From NCBI RefSeq assembly GCF_004919085.1, contig NZ_STGL01000006.1:62001-126000 (forward strand): DNA of 64,000 nt. The letters are read 5' to 3'. Shown one piece after another: positions 53,879-62,033 of this stretch. Every line of letters starts with the position of its first letter. The stretch's first letter is position 1. Both the position numbers and the translations under genes were made by a program. Below the pieces are notes generated by a model. The model saw nothing but the letters and a program-made list of their open reading frames with translations. It did no database searches and was not told the DNA's origin. This DNA comes from Nocardioides sp. GY 10127 (GTDB lineage: Bacteria; Actinomycetota; Actinomycetes; Propionibacteriales; Nocardioidaceae).

Positions 53879-54280
53879 ATGCCCACCCCCGCACCAGCCC
53901 GGCGCCCGGCGCCGCCCCGACGGCTCCTCGCCGCGGCCCTCGCGTGCCTCCTGCTGCCCGCGCTCGCCGCCTGCGGCGGCAGCGCCGAGCAGGCGGGCTC
54001 CGACGCCTCCGACGCCGACCCGGTGGTGATCGACGTGCGGATCACGGACGACTCGGTCGACCCCAGCGGCGAGCGGGTCGAGGTCGGGGCCGGCCAGACC
54101 GTCGTCCTCGCCATCGACGCGGACTCCGCGGGCTCGCTGCACGTCCACTCCTCCCCCGCCCAGGAGGTCGACTACCCCGCCGGCACCTCCGAGCAGCGGC
54201 TCGTCATCACCGTGCCCGGGCTGGTGGAGATCGAGTCCCACGCGCTCGACCAGGTGATCGTCCAGCTCGAGGTGCGGTGA
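53879..54280 (+). CDS. Cupredoxin-like lipoprotein
   Basis: 133 residues with a lipobox (LPALAAC) and a single beta-sandwich domain: VIDVRITDDSVDPSGERVEVGAGQTVVLAIDADSAGSLHVHSSPAQEVDYPAGTSEQRLVITVPGLVEIESHALDQVIVQLEVR (read in parts). The HVH, then a late SHALDQ, is reminiscent of cupredoxin-like domains, but the copper-ligand Cys and Met are lacking. GTG 53801 is an alternative start. It is coupled by a GTGA overlap to the membrane protein below. Extracytoplasmic. Confidence 0.72.
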   Translation: MPTPAPARRPAPPRRLLAAALACLLLPALAACGGSAEQAGSDASDADPVVIDVRITDDSVDPSGERVEVGAGQTVVLAIDADSAGSLHVHSSPAQEVDYPAGTSEQRLVITVPGLVEIESHALDQVIVQLEVR

Positions 54281-55683
54281 GCACCCTGACCTCCCTCGCA
54301 CCCCTGGCAGCCCTGGCTTCTCTCACCTCCCCCACCTCCGAGGCCGGCGTCGAGATCCAGGCGCACGGCATCGGCGGCGCGCAGGACCTGCCGGTCCCCG
54401 TCGGCCTGGCCGTCACCGGCGCGGTCGTGGCGCTCGTCGTCTCGTTCGTGGTGCTGGCGGTCGCGTGGCGCGAGCCGCGGTGGCGGCCCTCGAGGGTGGG
54501 GACGCCGGCCCCGCGGCCGTTCGCGGCTCTGGCCGCGTCACCGGCCCGCTGGTGGGTGCTGCGCGGGCTGGGCCTGCTGACGCTGGCGTGGGCCGCGCTC
54601 GCCGCCTTCGGCGGGCCGGACACGCTGGCCAACCCGCTCTTCGGGATGGTCTACGTCTGGTGGTGGGTCGGCGTGCCGCTCGCCTCGCTGGCGCTGGGGC
54701 CCGTCTGGCGCGCGGTGAGCCCGCTGCGCACGCTCGTCGAGGCGTTCTCCCGGCTGGCCGGCACCGACCCCGAGCGCGGCCTCGTCGACCTCCCCGCCTG
54801 GGTCGGCCGCTGGCCGGCCGCCCTCGGGCTGCTCTCCTTCGCCTTCCTCGAGCTCGTGCACCCCCACAGCACCGAGCTGGTGCCCGTGCGGCTGTGGTGC
54901 ACCGGGTACGTCGTCGTCCTCGTGCTGGGCGGGGTGGTCGGCGGCACCCGCTTCCTGGCGTCCGCGGACCCGATGGAGGTCTTCTCCGACCTCCTCGCGC
55001 ACCTCTCGCCGTGGCTGGTGCGCGACGGGCGCCTGCTCGTGGCCTCGCCGCTGGCGCACCTCACGACCCTGCCGACCGGCCCCGGGCTCGTCGCGGTGGT
55101 CGCGGTGCTGCTGGGCTCGACCGCCTACGACTCCTTCTCCGACTCCCCCACCTGGCTCGGCTTCACCCAGGGCAGCGCGCTCGTCACGTCCTGGTCGGCG
55201 GGCCCGGTGGTCGCCGACTCGGTGGCCCTCGTCGCCTTCTGCCTCGTCGTGGGCGCGGTGCTCGCCGCTGCCTCGATGCTCACCCCGGTGCCGGCGCGCA
55301 CCCGCCGCCGCGACCTGCCCGTCCTGTTCGCGCCCACGATCGTGCCGGTGGTCGCCGGGTACCTGCTCGCCCACTACCTCACGTACTGGTGGATCGTCGG
55401 GCAGAGCACCCTCGTCCTCGTCTCCGACCCGCTCGGCGTCGGCGCGGACTGGCTCGGCACCGGCGGCCTCACCGTCAGCTACTGGCTGAGCTACCACCCG
55501 ACGCTCGTCGCGGACGTCCAGGTCGTCGCCGTGGTCGGCGGCCACCTGCTCGGCGTGGTCGCCGCGCACGAGCGGGCCGTCGGGCTGCTGCCGCGCGCCC
55601 GGGCCGTCCGGGGCCAGGTGCCGATGCTGGTGGCCATGCTGGCGTTCACCGTCGGCGGGCTGACGCTGCTGCTCACGGCCTGA
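54277..55683 (+). CDS. Polytopic membrane protein, fenitrothion-hydrolase-annotated family
   Basis: 468 residues with about 10-12 TMs. An N-terminal AHGIGGAQDLPVPVGLAVTGA motif leads to the first long TM; later ELVHPHSTELVPVRLW and YLLAHYLTYWWIVGQSTLVLVSDPLG contain His residues that could bind metal near the membrane. Proteins of this look are often labelled fenitrothion hydrolase in actinobacterial genomes, a name with little direct support. Co-translated with the cupredoxin-like lipoprotein, so the pair may handle a metal or redox step at the membrane. Function open. Confidence 0.78.
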   Translation: MSTLTSLAPLAALASLTSPTSEAGVEIQAHGIGGAQDLPVPVGLAVTGAVVALVVSFVVLAVAWREPRWRPSRVGTPAPRPFAALAASPARWWVLRGLGLLTLAWAALAAFGGPDTLANPLFGMVYVWWWVGVPLASLALGPVWRAVSPLRTLVEAFSRLAGTDPERGLVDLPAWVGRWPAALGLLSFAFLELVHPHSTELVPVRLWCTGYVVVLVLGGVVGGTRFLASADPMEVFSDLLAHLSPWLVRDGRLLVASPLAHLTTLPTGPGLVAVVAVLLGSTAYDSFSDSPTWLGFTQGSALVTSWSAGPVVADSVALVAFCLVVGAVLAAASMLTPVPARTRRRDLPVLFAPTIVPVVAGYLLAHYLTYWWIVGQSTLVLVSDPLGVGADWLGTGGLTVSYWLSYHPTLVADVQVVAVVGGHLLGVVAAHERAVGLLPRARAVRGQVPMLVAMLAFTVGGLTLLLTA

Positions 55684-55702
55684 GGCACACGGCCGGGGCG
55701 GC

Positions 55703-57070
55703 TCAGCGGGCGCGGCGCCGCCCTGCGGCCGCGCGCGGGCGGCCCCGACGCAGGACCCCGGGGAGGACGCGGGGGCCCGCCCCCGGTACGGGCGCGGTCG
55801 GCGACCCGGCCGGCAGGACGTCGTCCGCGAGGACCGTGACGGCCCGGGTGAAGGCGCACTCCGGCTGCTCGGCCAGACCCCGCCCGGCGACGGCGGCGCG
55901 GTCCACCGCCTCGACGTCGGCGGGCAGGAGGTGGAGGGAGGCGTGCCGGCCGAACCCGCCCACGACGTCCGCGAGCTCCTCGCGCGACCACCCCAGGGAC
56001 GGCCGCGCCCGGTTGAGCGCCACGTGCGGTCGGACGCCGGGCAGCAGCTCGGCCAGGTCGACCAGCCCGCGCGCCAGCCTGGCCAGGCCGACGGGGTCGG
56101 TGGTGCCGACGACGACCACCTCGTCGGCCGACTCCAGCGCGGCCAGCGTGGTGCCGTTGCGGCCGCCGCGACCCGCAAGCTCGGCGCCCGGGTCGTCCTC
56201 GAGGCTGAAGCCGGTGTCGACCACGACGTCTCCCGCGCCGGCGGCCGCGTCGAGGAGCTCCTCGAGCACCCCGGGCCGCACCTCGGCCCAGCGGTCGGGC
56301 CGCGGGAGGCCGGTGAGCACGGACAGCCCGCCACCGAGGTCGCGCGCGGCGCTCGGCCAGCGCCGCTGGAGCGTGCCGCCGGCGGCCAGCCGGGTCACCG
56401 CGAGCAGCCCCGAGACCTCGTCGAGGACGCCGAGCTGCTGGGCGAGCGAGCCGCCCCACGGGTCGGCGTCGACGAGCAGGGTCCGGCTGCCGCGGGCCGC
56501 GACCACCCCGGCGAGGGTCGCGGCGACGGTGCTGCGCCCGGGGGCGCCCGCCGGGCCCCACACGGCGACCACGCGGCCGCGCGCGCCGGCCGGCGTCGCG
56601 CCCGTGCCGTCGGCTCCCCAGCCGTCCCAGCCGCCCGCGTCCGGCACGCCACCAGCCGCGGGGCCGTTCGCCCGCCCCGGCGGCTCGTCCTCGACCAGCG
56701 CATCGGACACCAGCGCATCGGCGGCCAGCGCATCGGGCACCCCCTCGAGCGCCTGCTCCGGGACGAGCGCCCGCAGCCCGACGCGGGCGGCGCGCAGCCG
56801 CGCGACGTCCGGGGCGAGAGTGGAGGGCACGACGGCGACGACCCGGAGCCCGTGCCGCACCAGCACGGCGACGGCCGCGGCGTCGAGGCCGTGGGCGTCC
56901 AGCGGGAGCACCGCGGCGTCCGCCTGGCCGGAGACCGCCGAGGCGAGCAGGTCCTCCACGTCCATGCAGCGCTTGAGCACGACGAGGTCGGGGCGCTCGT
57001 CGAGGTCGGCGAGCAGCCGGTCCTCCCAGGCCGCGCCCGCCGCGGCCACCAGGACGACGCGGGGGCTCAC
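55703..57070 (-). CDS. CpaE/MinD-like P-loop ATPase with non-canonical Walker A
   Basis: 455 residues: N-terminal receiver-like domain (about 1-110), an acidic/Pro linker with three DALVSDAL-like repeats, and a MinD/ParA-type ATPase domain (165-430). Walker A reads GPAGAPGRST (172-181): the invariant Lys is Arg179. The switch region VDADPWGGSL and VVVDTGFSLEDDPG are preserved. CpaE proteins localise Tad pilus assembly. GTG 57070 overlaps the SAF gene by four bases. It pairs with the CpaB-like gene although the main Tad operon is 30 kb away. Confidence 0.82.
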   Translation of the reverse strand: MSPRVVLVAAAGAAWEDRLLADLDERPDLVVLKRCMDVEDLLASAVSGQADAAVLPLDAHGLDAAAVAVLVRHGLRVVAVVPSTLAPDVARLRAARVGLRALVPEQALEGVPDALAADALVSDALVEDEPPGRANGPAAGGVPDAGGWDGWGADGTGATPAGARGRVVAVWGPAGAPGRSTVAATLAGVVAARGSRTLLVDADPWGGSLAQQLGVLDEVSGLLAVTRLAAGGTLQRRWPSAARDLGGGLSVLTGLPRPDRWAEVRPGVLEELLDAAAGAGDVVVDTGFSLEDDPGAELAGRGGRNGTTLAALESADEVVVVGTTDPVGLARLARGLVDLAELLPGVRPHVALNRARPSLGWSREELADVVGGFGRHASLHLLPADVEAVDRAAVAGRGLAEQPECAFTRAVTVLADDVLPAGSPTAPVPGAGPRVLPGVLRRGRPRAAAGRRRAR

Positions 57071-57774
57071 GGGTGCACCGCCACGGAGACGACGGGGTCG
57101 GGGAAGGCCGAGCGCACGCGGTACCACTGCTCCGCCTCGTCCGCGTCGACCTCGAGCACGAGCCGACGCACCGTGCCGGACGTCGCGGACGCCGCGTCCC
57201 CGACCTCGACGACGAGCGCCTGGGCGAGCACCGGCTGCCCGGCCTCCCAGCCCGCGCGGGCGGCGCCGACGGGCAGCCCGCCCGGCCCGGGCAGCAGCTG
57301 GACGTCGACGACCGACCCGACGGCGACGCTGCCGGGCACCTGCTCGACCGGCACGGGGACGGCGAGGTCGACCACGTCGTCCGGCAGCCCCTCGCCCAGC
57401 GCCGAGCGGGGCAGGAGCTCGCCGGCGTCCACCTCGCGCAGCAGCACGGCGCCCTCGGGCACCGCGTCGGCGGCGGTGAGGTAGGCGCCGAGGTCGGCCT
57501 CGTCGGCGAAGTGCACCTGGGTGGCCACGAGGTCGGAGGCGTCCAGCGTGGTGCCCGCCGGGAGATCGGCACCCGCGGACCACACGGTGACGGTGTCGTC
57601 GGCCCCGGCCATCACCCGCGCGCCCAGCACCACGGACGCGGCGACGATCGCCACGCCGATCCAGAGGCGCGGGTCGCGCCACCCGGTCTGGCGCACCCGG
57701 GTCGCGGATGGCGTGCCGATCGGGCCCGCGGGCTCGGGCGCGGGGTGCTCACGGTCGTGCGTCAGGAGGGCCAC
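57067..57774 (-). CDS. SAF-domain (CpaB/RcpC-like) membrane protein
   Basis: 235 residues: cytoplasmic N-terminus, one TM (LWIGVAIVAASVVLGARVMAG), then a SAF domain (VWSAGADLPAGTTLDASDLVATQVHFADEADLG in parts) and a C-terminal beta domain. CpaB-type proteins organise the Tad/Flp secretin or periplasmic channel; in monoderms they are wall-spanning. GTG 57774 precedes VALLTHDREHPAP. It is translationally coupled to the CpaE-like ATPase. Confidence 0.82.
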   Translation of the reverse strand: MALLTHDREHPAPEPAGPIGTPSATRVRQTGWRDPRLWIGVAIVAASVVLGARVMAGADDTVTVWSAGADLPAGTTLDASDLVATQVHFADEADLGAYLTAADAVPEGAVLLREVDAGELLPRSALGEGLPDDVVDLAVPVPVEQVPGSVAVGSVVDVQLLPGPGGLPVGAARAGWEAGQPVLAQALVVEVGDAASATSGTVRRLVLEVDADEAEQWYRVRSAFPDPVVSVAVHP

Positions 57775-57844
57775 GGCGCGCAGCCTTCCCCGCGATCGTC
57801 AGCCAACACCTGTCATCCACAGAGGGGCGCACCCTGGGAGGACG

Positions 57845-57853
57845 TTGTCCACA
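57845..57853 (+). promoter_or_regulatory. DnaA box in the SAF/BldC intergenic region
   Basis: TTGTCCACA, the actinobacterial DnaA-box consensus, with a second imperfect copy (TCATCCACA) about 30 bp upstream in the same 130-bp interval. The density is far too low for oriC, so it may be a DnaA-regulated promoter. Confidence 0.5.
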
Positions 57854-57904
57854 GACGGCCCGGCGGTGCGGGCGGCGGGGCCGCGCGGATGCCACCATGG
57901 GCCC

Positions 57905-58144
57905 ATGCCCGCCAGCCCCCGCTTCCTCACCCTGGCCGACGTCGCCGAGGTGCTCAACACCTCCAGCGCGCAGGTCTACGCGCTGGTGCGGCGCGGCGAG
58001 CTGCCGGCGATCAAGATCGGCGGGCGGGGCCAGTGGCGCGTGGAGTCCGCGCAGCTCGAGCAGTTCATCCAACGGATGTACGACGAGACGCGGACGTTCG
58101 TCGACGAGCACCCGTTCGTCGAGGCCGAGCGGCCCGAGGTCTGA
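57905..58144 (+). CDS. Excisionase/BldC-type helix-turn-helix DNA-binding protein
   Basis: 79 residues: FLTLADVAEVLNTSSAQVYALVRRGELPAIKIGGRGQWRVESAQLEQFI (in parts), the MerR/Xis-like winged helix of BldC and related small regulators, with a short acidic tail. It is a likely transcriptional regulator. ATG 57905 follows GGGCCC without a clear Shine-Dalgarno. It diverges from the SAF gene and converges on htrA. Confidence 0.88.
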   Translation: MPASPRFLTLADVAEVLNTSSAQVYALVRRGELPAIKIGGRGQWRVESAQLEQFIQRMYDETRTFVDEHPFVEAERPEV

Positions 58145-58154
58145 CGGCCGCGGC

Positions 58155-59480
58155 TCAGCCGACCTGCCCGTCCAGCACCACGTCGGCGTCGTCCTCGACC
58201 CCGTCGCGCCGGTAGGTGAGCGTGATGGTGTCCCCGGGCTGGTGGGTGCGGATGGCGACGATGAGGGAGATGCCGTCGGTGACCCGCACGTCGTCGACGT
58301 GCGTGACGAGGTCGCCCGCCTCGAGGCCGGCGGCCTCCGCGGGGCTGCCGTCGCCCACCGTCTGCAGCCGGGCCCCGGCGCCGGTGGCGTTGTTGGTCTC
58401 CACCTCGGCGCCGATGACGGGGTAGCGCGCCTCGCCGGTCCGCAGGATCTCGTCCACGGTCACCCGGACCTGCTCGACGGGGATCGCGAACCCGACCCCG
58501 ATGCTGCCCGAGGAGCCCGTGAGCGAGCCCCCGGCCGTGGCGATGGCGGAGTTCACGCCGACGACCTGGCCCAGCAGGTTGACCAGCGGCCCGCCGGAGT
58601 TGCCGGGGTTGATCGCCGCGTCCGTCTGCACCGCGTTGATGTAGGACGACGCGTCCGTCCCGCCGCCGACGGTGACCGGGCGGCCCAGGGCCGAGACGAT
58701 GCCGGACGTCACGGTGCTGCTCAGCCCCAGCGGCGAGCCGATCGCCACGACGGTCTCCCCCACCTGCAGCGCCGCCGAGGCGCCGAGGCTGGCCGGGGTG
58801 AGCTGCCCGGCGATGTCCGGCACGCGCAGCACCGCGAGGTCGTAGACGGCGCTGCGCCCGACGAGCTCGGCCGGGTAGCGCTCGCCCTCGGAGTCGACCA
58901 CGACGATCCGGCCGGCGTCGACGGAGTCGGCGACCACGTGGTTGTTGGTGACGACGTGCCCCTCCTCGTCCAGGACGAACCCGGAGCCGGTGCCGCCCGA
59001 GCCCTCGCCGTCCGTGGCGACGATCTGCACCGTCGAGCCGAGCAGCGCTGCGGCCACCGCGGCCACGCTGCCGTCCTCCGCCTTCACCGGCGCGGCGGTG
59101 ACGACGTCGACGCTGGGCAGGCCGCCGCCGGTCCCGCGCACGAGGGACGCACCGAGCACCCCGCCCACGAGGCCGACCGCCAGCGCCACGACCACCGTGG
59201 TGGCCCAGGTGCCGACCGACGGGCCGCGGCGGGGCGACCGGTCGGCGGCGGGAGCGTCCGTGGGCGGCTCGCCCGCGGGCACCGGCTGGCCGTAGAGGTT
59301 CGGCGGGACCGGGTGCGACGCACCGGCGGCGTCCCCCGGCCCGTACGGCGCCGGCCGCGCGGAGAGCGGCGGCGCCGGCTGGTGGGAGGGCGGCACCCAG
59401 GAGGGGCGGCCGTCCACAGGAGGCGTCGCGGGGTGGGGCGTGTCAGGGCCGGGCTGCTCGTCGCTCACGGCCGCCATCAT
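58155..59480 (-). CDS. htrA: S1C serine protease with PDZ domain (HtrA/DegP family)
   Basis: 441 residues: Pro-rich cytoplasmic N-terminus (to about 90), one TM (92-114), trypsin-like domain with H181 (NNHVVAD), D214 (AVYDLAVLR) and S295 (NPGNSGGPL), and a C-terminal PDZ domain (about 350-435, with AEAAGLEAGDLVTHVDDV). Degrades misfolded envelope proteins. In the sigE-rseA-htrA order known from mycobacteria it follows the anti-sigma gene. Start is uncertain: ATG 59480 or 59477, or GTG 59468, which homologues would favour. Confidence 0.93.
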   Translation of the reverse strand: MMAAVSDEQPGPDTPHPATPPVDGRPSWVPPSHQPAPPLSARPAPYGPGDAAGASHPVPPNLYGQPVPAGEPPTDAPAADRSPRRGPSVGTWATTVVVALAVGLVGGVLGASLVRGTGGGLPSVDVVTAAPVKAEDGSVAAVAAALLGSTVQIVATDGEGSGGTGSGFVLDEEGHVVTNNHVVADSVDAGRIVVVDSEGERYPAELVGRSAVYDLAVLRVPDIAGQLTPASLGASAALQVGETVVAIGSPLGLSSTVTSGIVSALGRPVTVGGGTDASSYINAVQTDAAINPGNSGGPLVNLLGQVVGVNSAIATAGGSLTGSSGSIGVGFAIPVEQVRVTVDEILRTGEARYPVIGAEVETNNATGAGARLQTVGDGSPAEAAGLEAGDLVTHVDDVRVTDGISLIVAIRTHQPGDTITLTYRRDGVEDDADVVLDGQVG

Positions 59481-59494
59481 GGCGGATCGGGCGG

Positions 59495-60082
59495 TCAGCC
59501 GTCGTCGTCGCTGACCTCGACCGGCGGGGTCGTGACGCGGCGGGTCCCGCGCAGGGCGGGCACCGCGGCCGACGACGAGGCGGAGGAGGACGGCCCCGAG
59601 GTCGCCGCCGACGCGGCGGGCGTGGGGACGGCGGAGGACGTCTGGCTCACCGGCTGCGTGATCGAGGACGCCGGGACGGGCGCCGCGCCGCCGAAGCCGA
59701 TGGTGGCGGCGGCGAACCCGAAGACCGCGGCACCGGCGGCACCGCCGACGCCCGCGGCGATCCCGACGTGCTTCCAGGGGCGCGGCGGCCGGGTGGTCAT
59801 CGCCAGCAGCATGTCGCCGGAGGGGTGGCCGGCCAGGCCGTGCCCGCGCTCGGCGTCCGGGCCCCCCTTGAGCAGGCCCTTGAGGGAGTCGGGGGCGCCG
59901 CCCTGGCAGCCGCTGCGCGTGGAGAGCCCGGAGAGCCGGTCCTTGACCCAGCCCTCACGCTCGACGAGGTCACGGCAGCCGTGGCAGCCCTGCACGTGGG
60001 CCCACCACCGCTCGGCCTCGGCCGGGGGCAGCTGCCCGTCGAGCAGGGCGCCGGCGCGGTTGCCCAGGTGGCCGCCGATCAC
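59495..60082 (-). CDS. rseA: Zinc-associated anti-sigma factor (RseA-like)
   Basis: 195 residues. The anti-sigma motif H29-x3-C33-x2-C36 ([11 protein letters not shown]) matches the zinc anti-sigma domain of RseA/RsrA. A predicted TM ([20 protein letters not shown]) and a Ser/Pro-rich C-terminal extracytoplasmic tail follow. Binds and inhibits SigE. GTG 60082 overlaps the sigE stop by four bases (GTGA). Stress-triggered loss of the sequestering complex would release SigE. Confidence 0.88.
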   Translation of the reverse strand: MIGGHLGNRAGALLDGQLPPAEAERWWAHVQGCHGCRDLVEREGWVKDRLSGLSTRSGCQGGAPDSLKGLLKGGPDAERGHGLAGHPSGDMLLAMTTRPPRPWKHVGIAAGVGGAAGAAVFGFAAATIGFGGAAPVPASSITQPVSQTSSAVPTPAASAATSGPSSSASSSAAVPALRGTRRVTTPPVEVSDDDG

Positions 60083-60747
60083 GAGCCGACCCGCAGGACC
60101 GGCTGCTTGCCGGTGAGGGGTGCGGCGAGCGAGGCGGTGACGGGGCCCAGGCGGGGGCCGGAGTAGCGCAGGCGGCCGGCGCGCGGGGCGCGGTGGGCCA
60201 GCGCGGAGCGCAGCATGGAGCGGCCGCGGTGGATGCGGGAGCGCACGGTGCCGAGCTTGGCGCCGAGGATCTCCGCGATCTCCTCGTAGGTGAGGCCCTC
60301 GACGTCGCAGAGGACGACGGCGGCGCGGAAGTCCGGCGGCAGGGTCGCGAGGGCGGCCTCGACGTCGTCGTCGAACTGCTGGTCGGCGAAGGCGGCGTCG
60401 GGCGCGGGCGCGCTGCTGGTGAGGCGGTCGGCCCGCTCGTCGGAGAGCGCGTCGAAGCGGATGCGCTGCTTGCGGCGGGCGCCGTCGAGGAAGAGGTTGG
60501 TGGTGATGCGGTGCAGCCAGCCCTCGAACGTGCCGGGGGTGTAGGTGTCCAGCGAGCGGAAGACGCGGACGAACACCTCCTGCGTGAGGTCCTCGGCATC
60601 GGGGCGGTTGCCCGTGAGCCGGTACGCCAGCCGGTAGACGCGGTCGGAGTGCTGCTCGACGATCTCGTCCCAGCTGGGCACGGCGGAGTCCTGCGCTCGG
60701 TCGACGTCCTGCACCTGCTCGGTGCCGGTCGCGGTCTCGACGCTCAT
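60079..60747 (-). CDS. sigE: ECF RNA polymerase sigma factor SigE
   Basis: 222 residues: sigma-70 region 2 ([56 protein letters not shown], in parts) and region 4 ([45 protein letters not shown], in parts). Directs transcription of envelope-stress genes. ATG 60747 is set by GAGGAG about 5 bp upstream; the longer frame to 60888 has no support. Its operon continues into rseA and htrA. Confidence 0.95.
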   Translation of the reverse strand: MSVETATGTEQVQDVDRAQDSAVPSWDEIVEQHSDRVYRLAYRLTGNRPDAEDLTQEVFVRVFRSLDTYTPGTFEGWLHRITTNLFLDGARRKQRIRFDALSDERADRLTSSAPAPDAAFADQQFDDDVEAALATLPPDFRAAVVLCDVEGLTYEEIAEILGAKLGTVRSRIHRGRSMLRSALAHRAPRAGRLRYSGPRLGPVTASLAAPLTGKQPVLRVGS

Positions 60748-60820
60748 CGTGCTCCTCGGTGCCGGTCCCGGGGCGGGTGGTCCGCCCCGTCTCGGGGGCC
60801 ACGCTAGGAGGGCGTCCTGA

Positions 60821-60841
60821 GAGGATCCTGTGCTGATCCTC
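60821..60841. promoter_or_regulatory. Inverted repeat upstream of sigE
   Basis: GAGGATC-CTGTGCT-GATCCTC, a 7-bp palindrome 74 bp before the sigE start. Possible operator; regulator unknown. Confidence 0.4.
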
Positions 60842-60886
60842 GTAGGTGTCGTCCCCGGCATCCTGCGCGGTTCGTTCAAGGGTGCC

Positions 60887-60912
60887 AACGCCGGAGGGCC
60901 CGGGGAAGTTCC
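60887..60912 (-). promoter_or_regulatory. Candidate ECF (SigE-type) promoter of sigE
   Basis: GGAAC (60912-60908) and GTT (60889-60887) on the minus strand are separated by 18 bases, close to the SigE consensus GGAAC ... GTT. It would give a leader of about 130 nt and autoregulation of sigE. Confidence 0.5.
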
Positions 60913-60999
60913 CGTCGGTATAGGTTTGACTCACCTGTCGGGACGCCTCAGCGGCCCCACAGCCCTCCCGCTCACCTCCCTGCCTCCCAGGAGCCCGCC

Positions 61000-61629
61000 A
61001 TCAGCACGCCCGCCGCCCAGGCCTTCACCGAGCAGTTCGTCGCCGAGGACGAGGTCCTCGCCGCCGCCCGGTCGCGCGCCGAGGAGATGGGCGTGCGGTC
61101 TGTCGGCCCCGGCACGGGCGCCGCCCTGCGCTTCGTCGCGGCCGCGCTGGACTCCCGCGCCGTCGTCGAGATCGGCACCGGCACCGGCGTCTCGGGCCTG
61201 TGGCTGCTGCGGGGCATGCGCCCGGACGGCGTCCTCACCACCGTGGACATCGAGGCCGAGCACCAGCGCCAGGCCCGCCTGGGCTTCACGGACGCCGGGG
61301 TGCCGGCCCAGCGGGCCCGCACCATCGCCGGCGCCGCGCTCGAGGTCCTCCCCCGACTCACCGACAGCCACTACGACCTCGTGCTGTGCGACGCCGACCC
61401 GCACGAGTCCGACGCCTACCTCGACGAGGCGCTGCGCCTGCTGCGCCCCGGCGGCGTGGTGATCCTGGTCGACGCCCTCGCCGGCGGCCGCGTGCCCGAC
61501 CCGGCGCAGCGCGACACCCTCACCACCACGCTGCGCGACCTCGGTCAGCGCGTGCGCGAGGACGAGCGGCTCCTGCCGCTCCTGCTGCCGGTGGGCGACG
61601 GCCTGCTGTGCGCGCGGCTCCAGCCGTGA
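61000..61629 (+). CDS. SAM-dependent O-methyltransferase, probable AUC start
   Basis: 209 residues if started at 61000. The SAM fold shows EIGTGTGVSGLWLLRGM and a conserved DADPHESDAYLDEALRLLRPGGVVILVDAL (in parts), as in catechol-O-methyltransferase-like enzymes. Coding-quality sequence (AFTEQFVAEDEVLAAARSRAEE) runs upstream of the first ATG (61087), and AGGAG lies 6 bp before an ATC codon at 61000. No ATG, GTG or TTG occurs in frame between the stop near 60805 and 61087. It is divergent from sigE, as in mycobacteria (Rv1220c). Substrate unknown. Confidence 0.87.
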   Translation: MSTPAAQAFTEQFVAEDEVLAAARSRAEEMGVRSVGPGTGAALRFVAAALDSRAVVEIGTGTGVSGLWLLRGMRPDGVLTTVDIEAEHQRQARLGFTDAGVPAQRARTIAGAALEVLPRLTDSHYDLVLCDADPHESDAYLDEALRLLRPGGVVILVDALAGGRVPDPAQRDTLTTTLRDLGQRVREDERLLPLLLPVGDGLLCARLQP

Positions 61630-61661
61630 CCAGCCAGTCGTGATCAGTCGGCCCTGAACAC

Positions 61662-62015
61662 CTAGGGCCGCTCGACCGACGCCGCGGCCTCGAAGCCGTC
61701 CCAGCCCTCGGCGACCGCAAGGACGAGGCACGCCTCGACGACCTCGGGCGGCCGGCCGACGAGGCGCGAGCCGGGCGAGTCAGCCGCCCGGGCCTCGAGG
61801 TCGGTCTGGAACGCGGCACGGGCCGCGTCATCCACGAACACGAGGTCGGCCTCGAACCAGGCGCCGGGCCGCAGCCGCCAGGTGGCGTGCCGCAGCCCGG
61901 CCATGCCGGTGAACCGGGCGTGCGAGCTGCCCGCCACGAGGGCGGCCAGGTCGCGCGCGGTGGCGTCGGGGTCGTCGAGGCCGGCCAGGGACCAGCGGAC
62001 CGTCAGCCCGTTCAT
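61662..62015 (-). CDS. Hypothetical protein, perhaps ferredoxin-like monooxygenase fold
   Basis: 117 residues. LTVRWSLAGLDDPDATARDLAALVAGSSHARFTGMAGLRHATWRLRPGAWFEADLVFVDDAARAAF (in parts) suggests an alpha/beta dimeric barrel of the YdhR/antibiotic-monooxygenase type, but no diagnostic residue was found. ATG 62015 has no strong ribosome-binding site. It lies between the methyltransferase (convergent) and pepA (same strand, 18 bp). Confidence 0.6.
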   Translation of the reverse strand: MNGLTVRWSLAGLDDPDATARDLAALVAGSSHARFTGMAGLRHATWRLRPGAWFEADLVFVDDAARAAFQTDLEARAADSPGSRLVGRPPEVVEACLVLAVAEGWDGFEAAASVERP

Positions 62016-62033
62016 GCCCGGCCGACCACCGCG

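Noticed and set aside
57830..57860. Chromosome origin (oriC) from DnaA boxes
   Set aside because: Only one perfect and one imperfect box, and no dnaA, dnaN, AT-rich unwinding element or parAB nearby.
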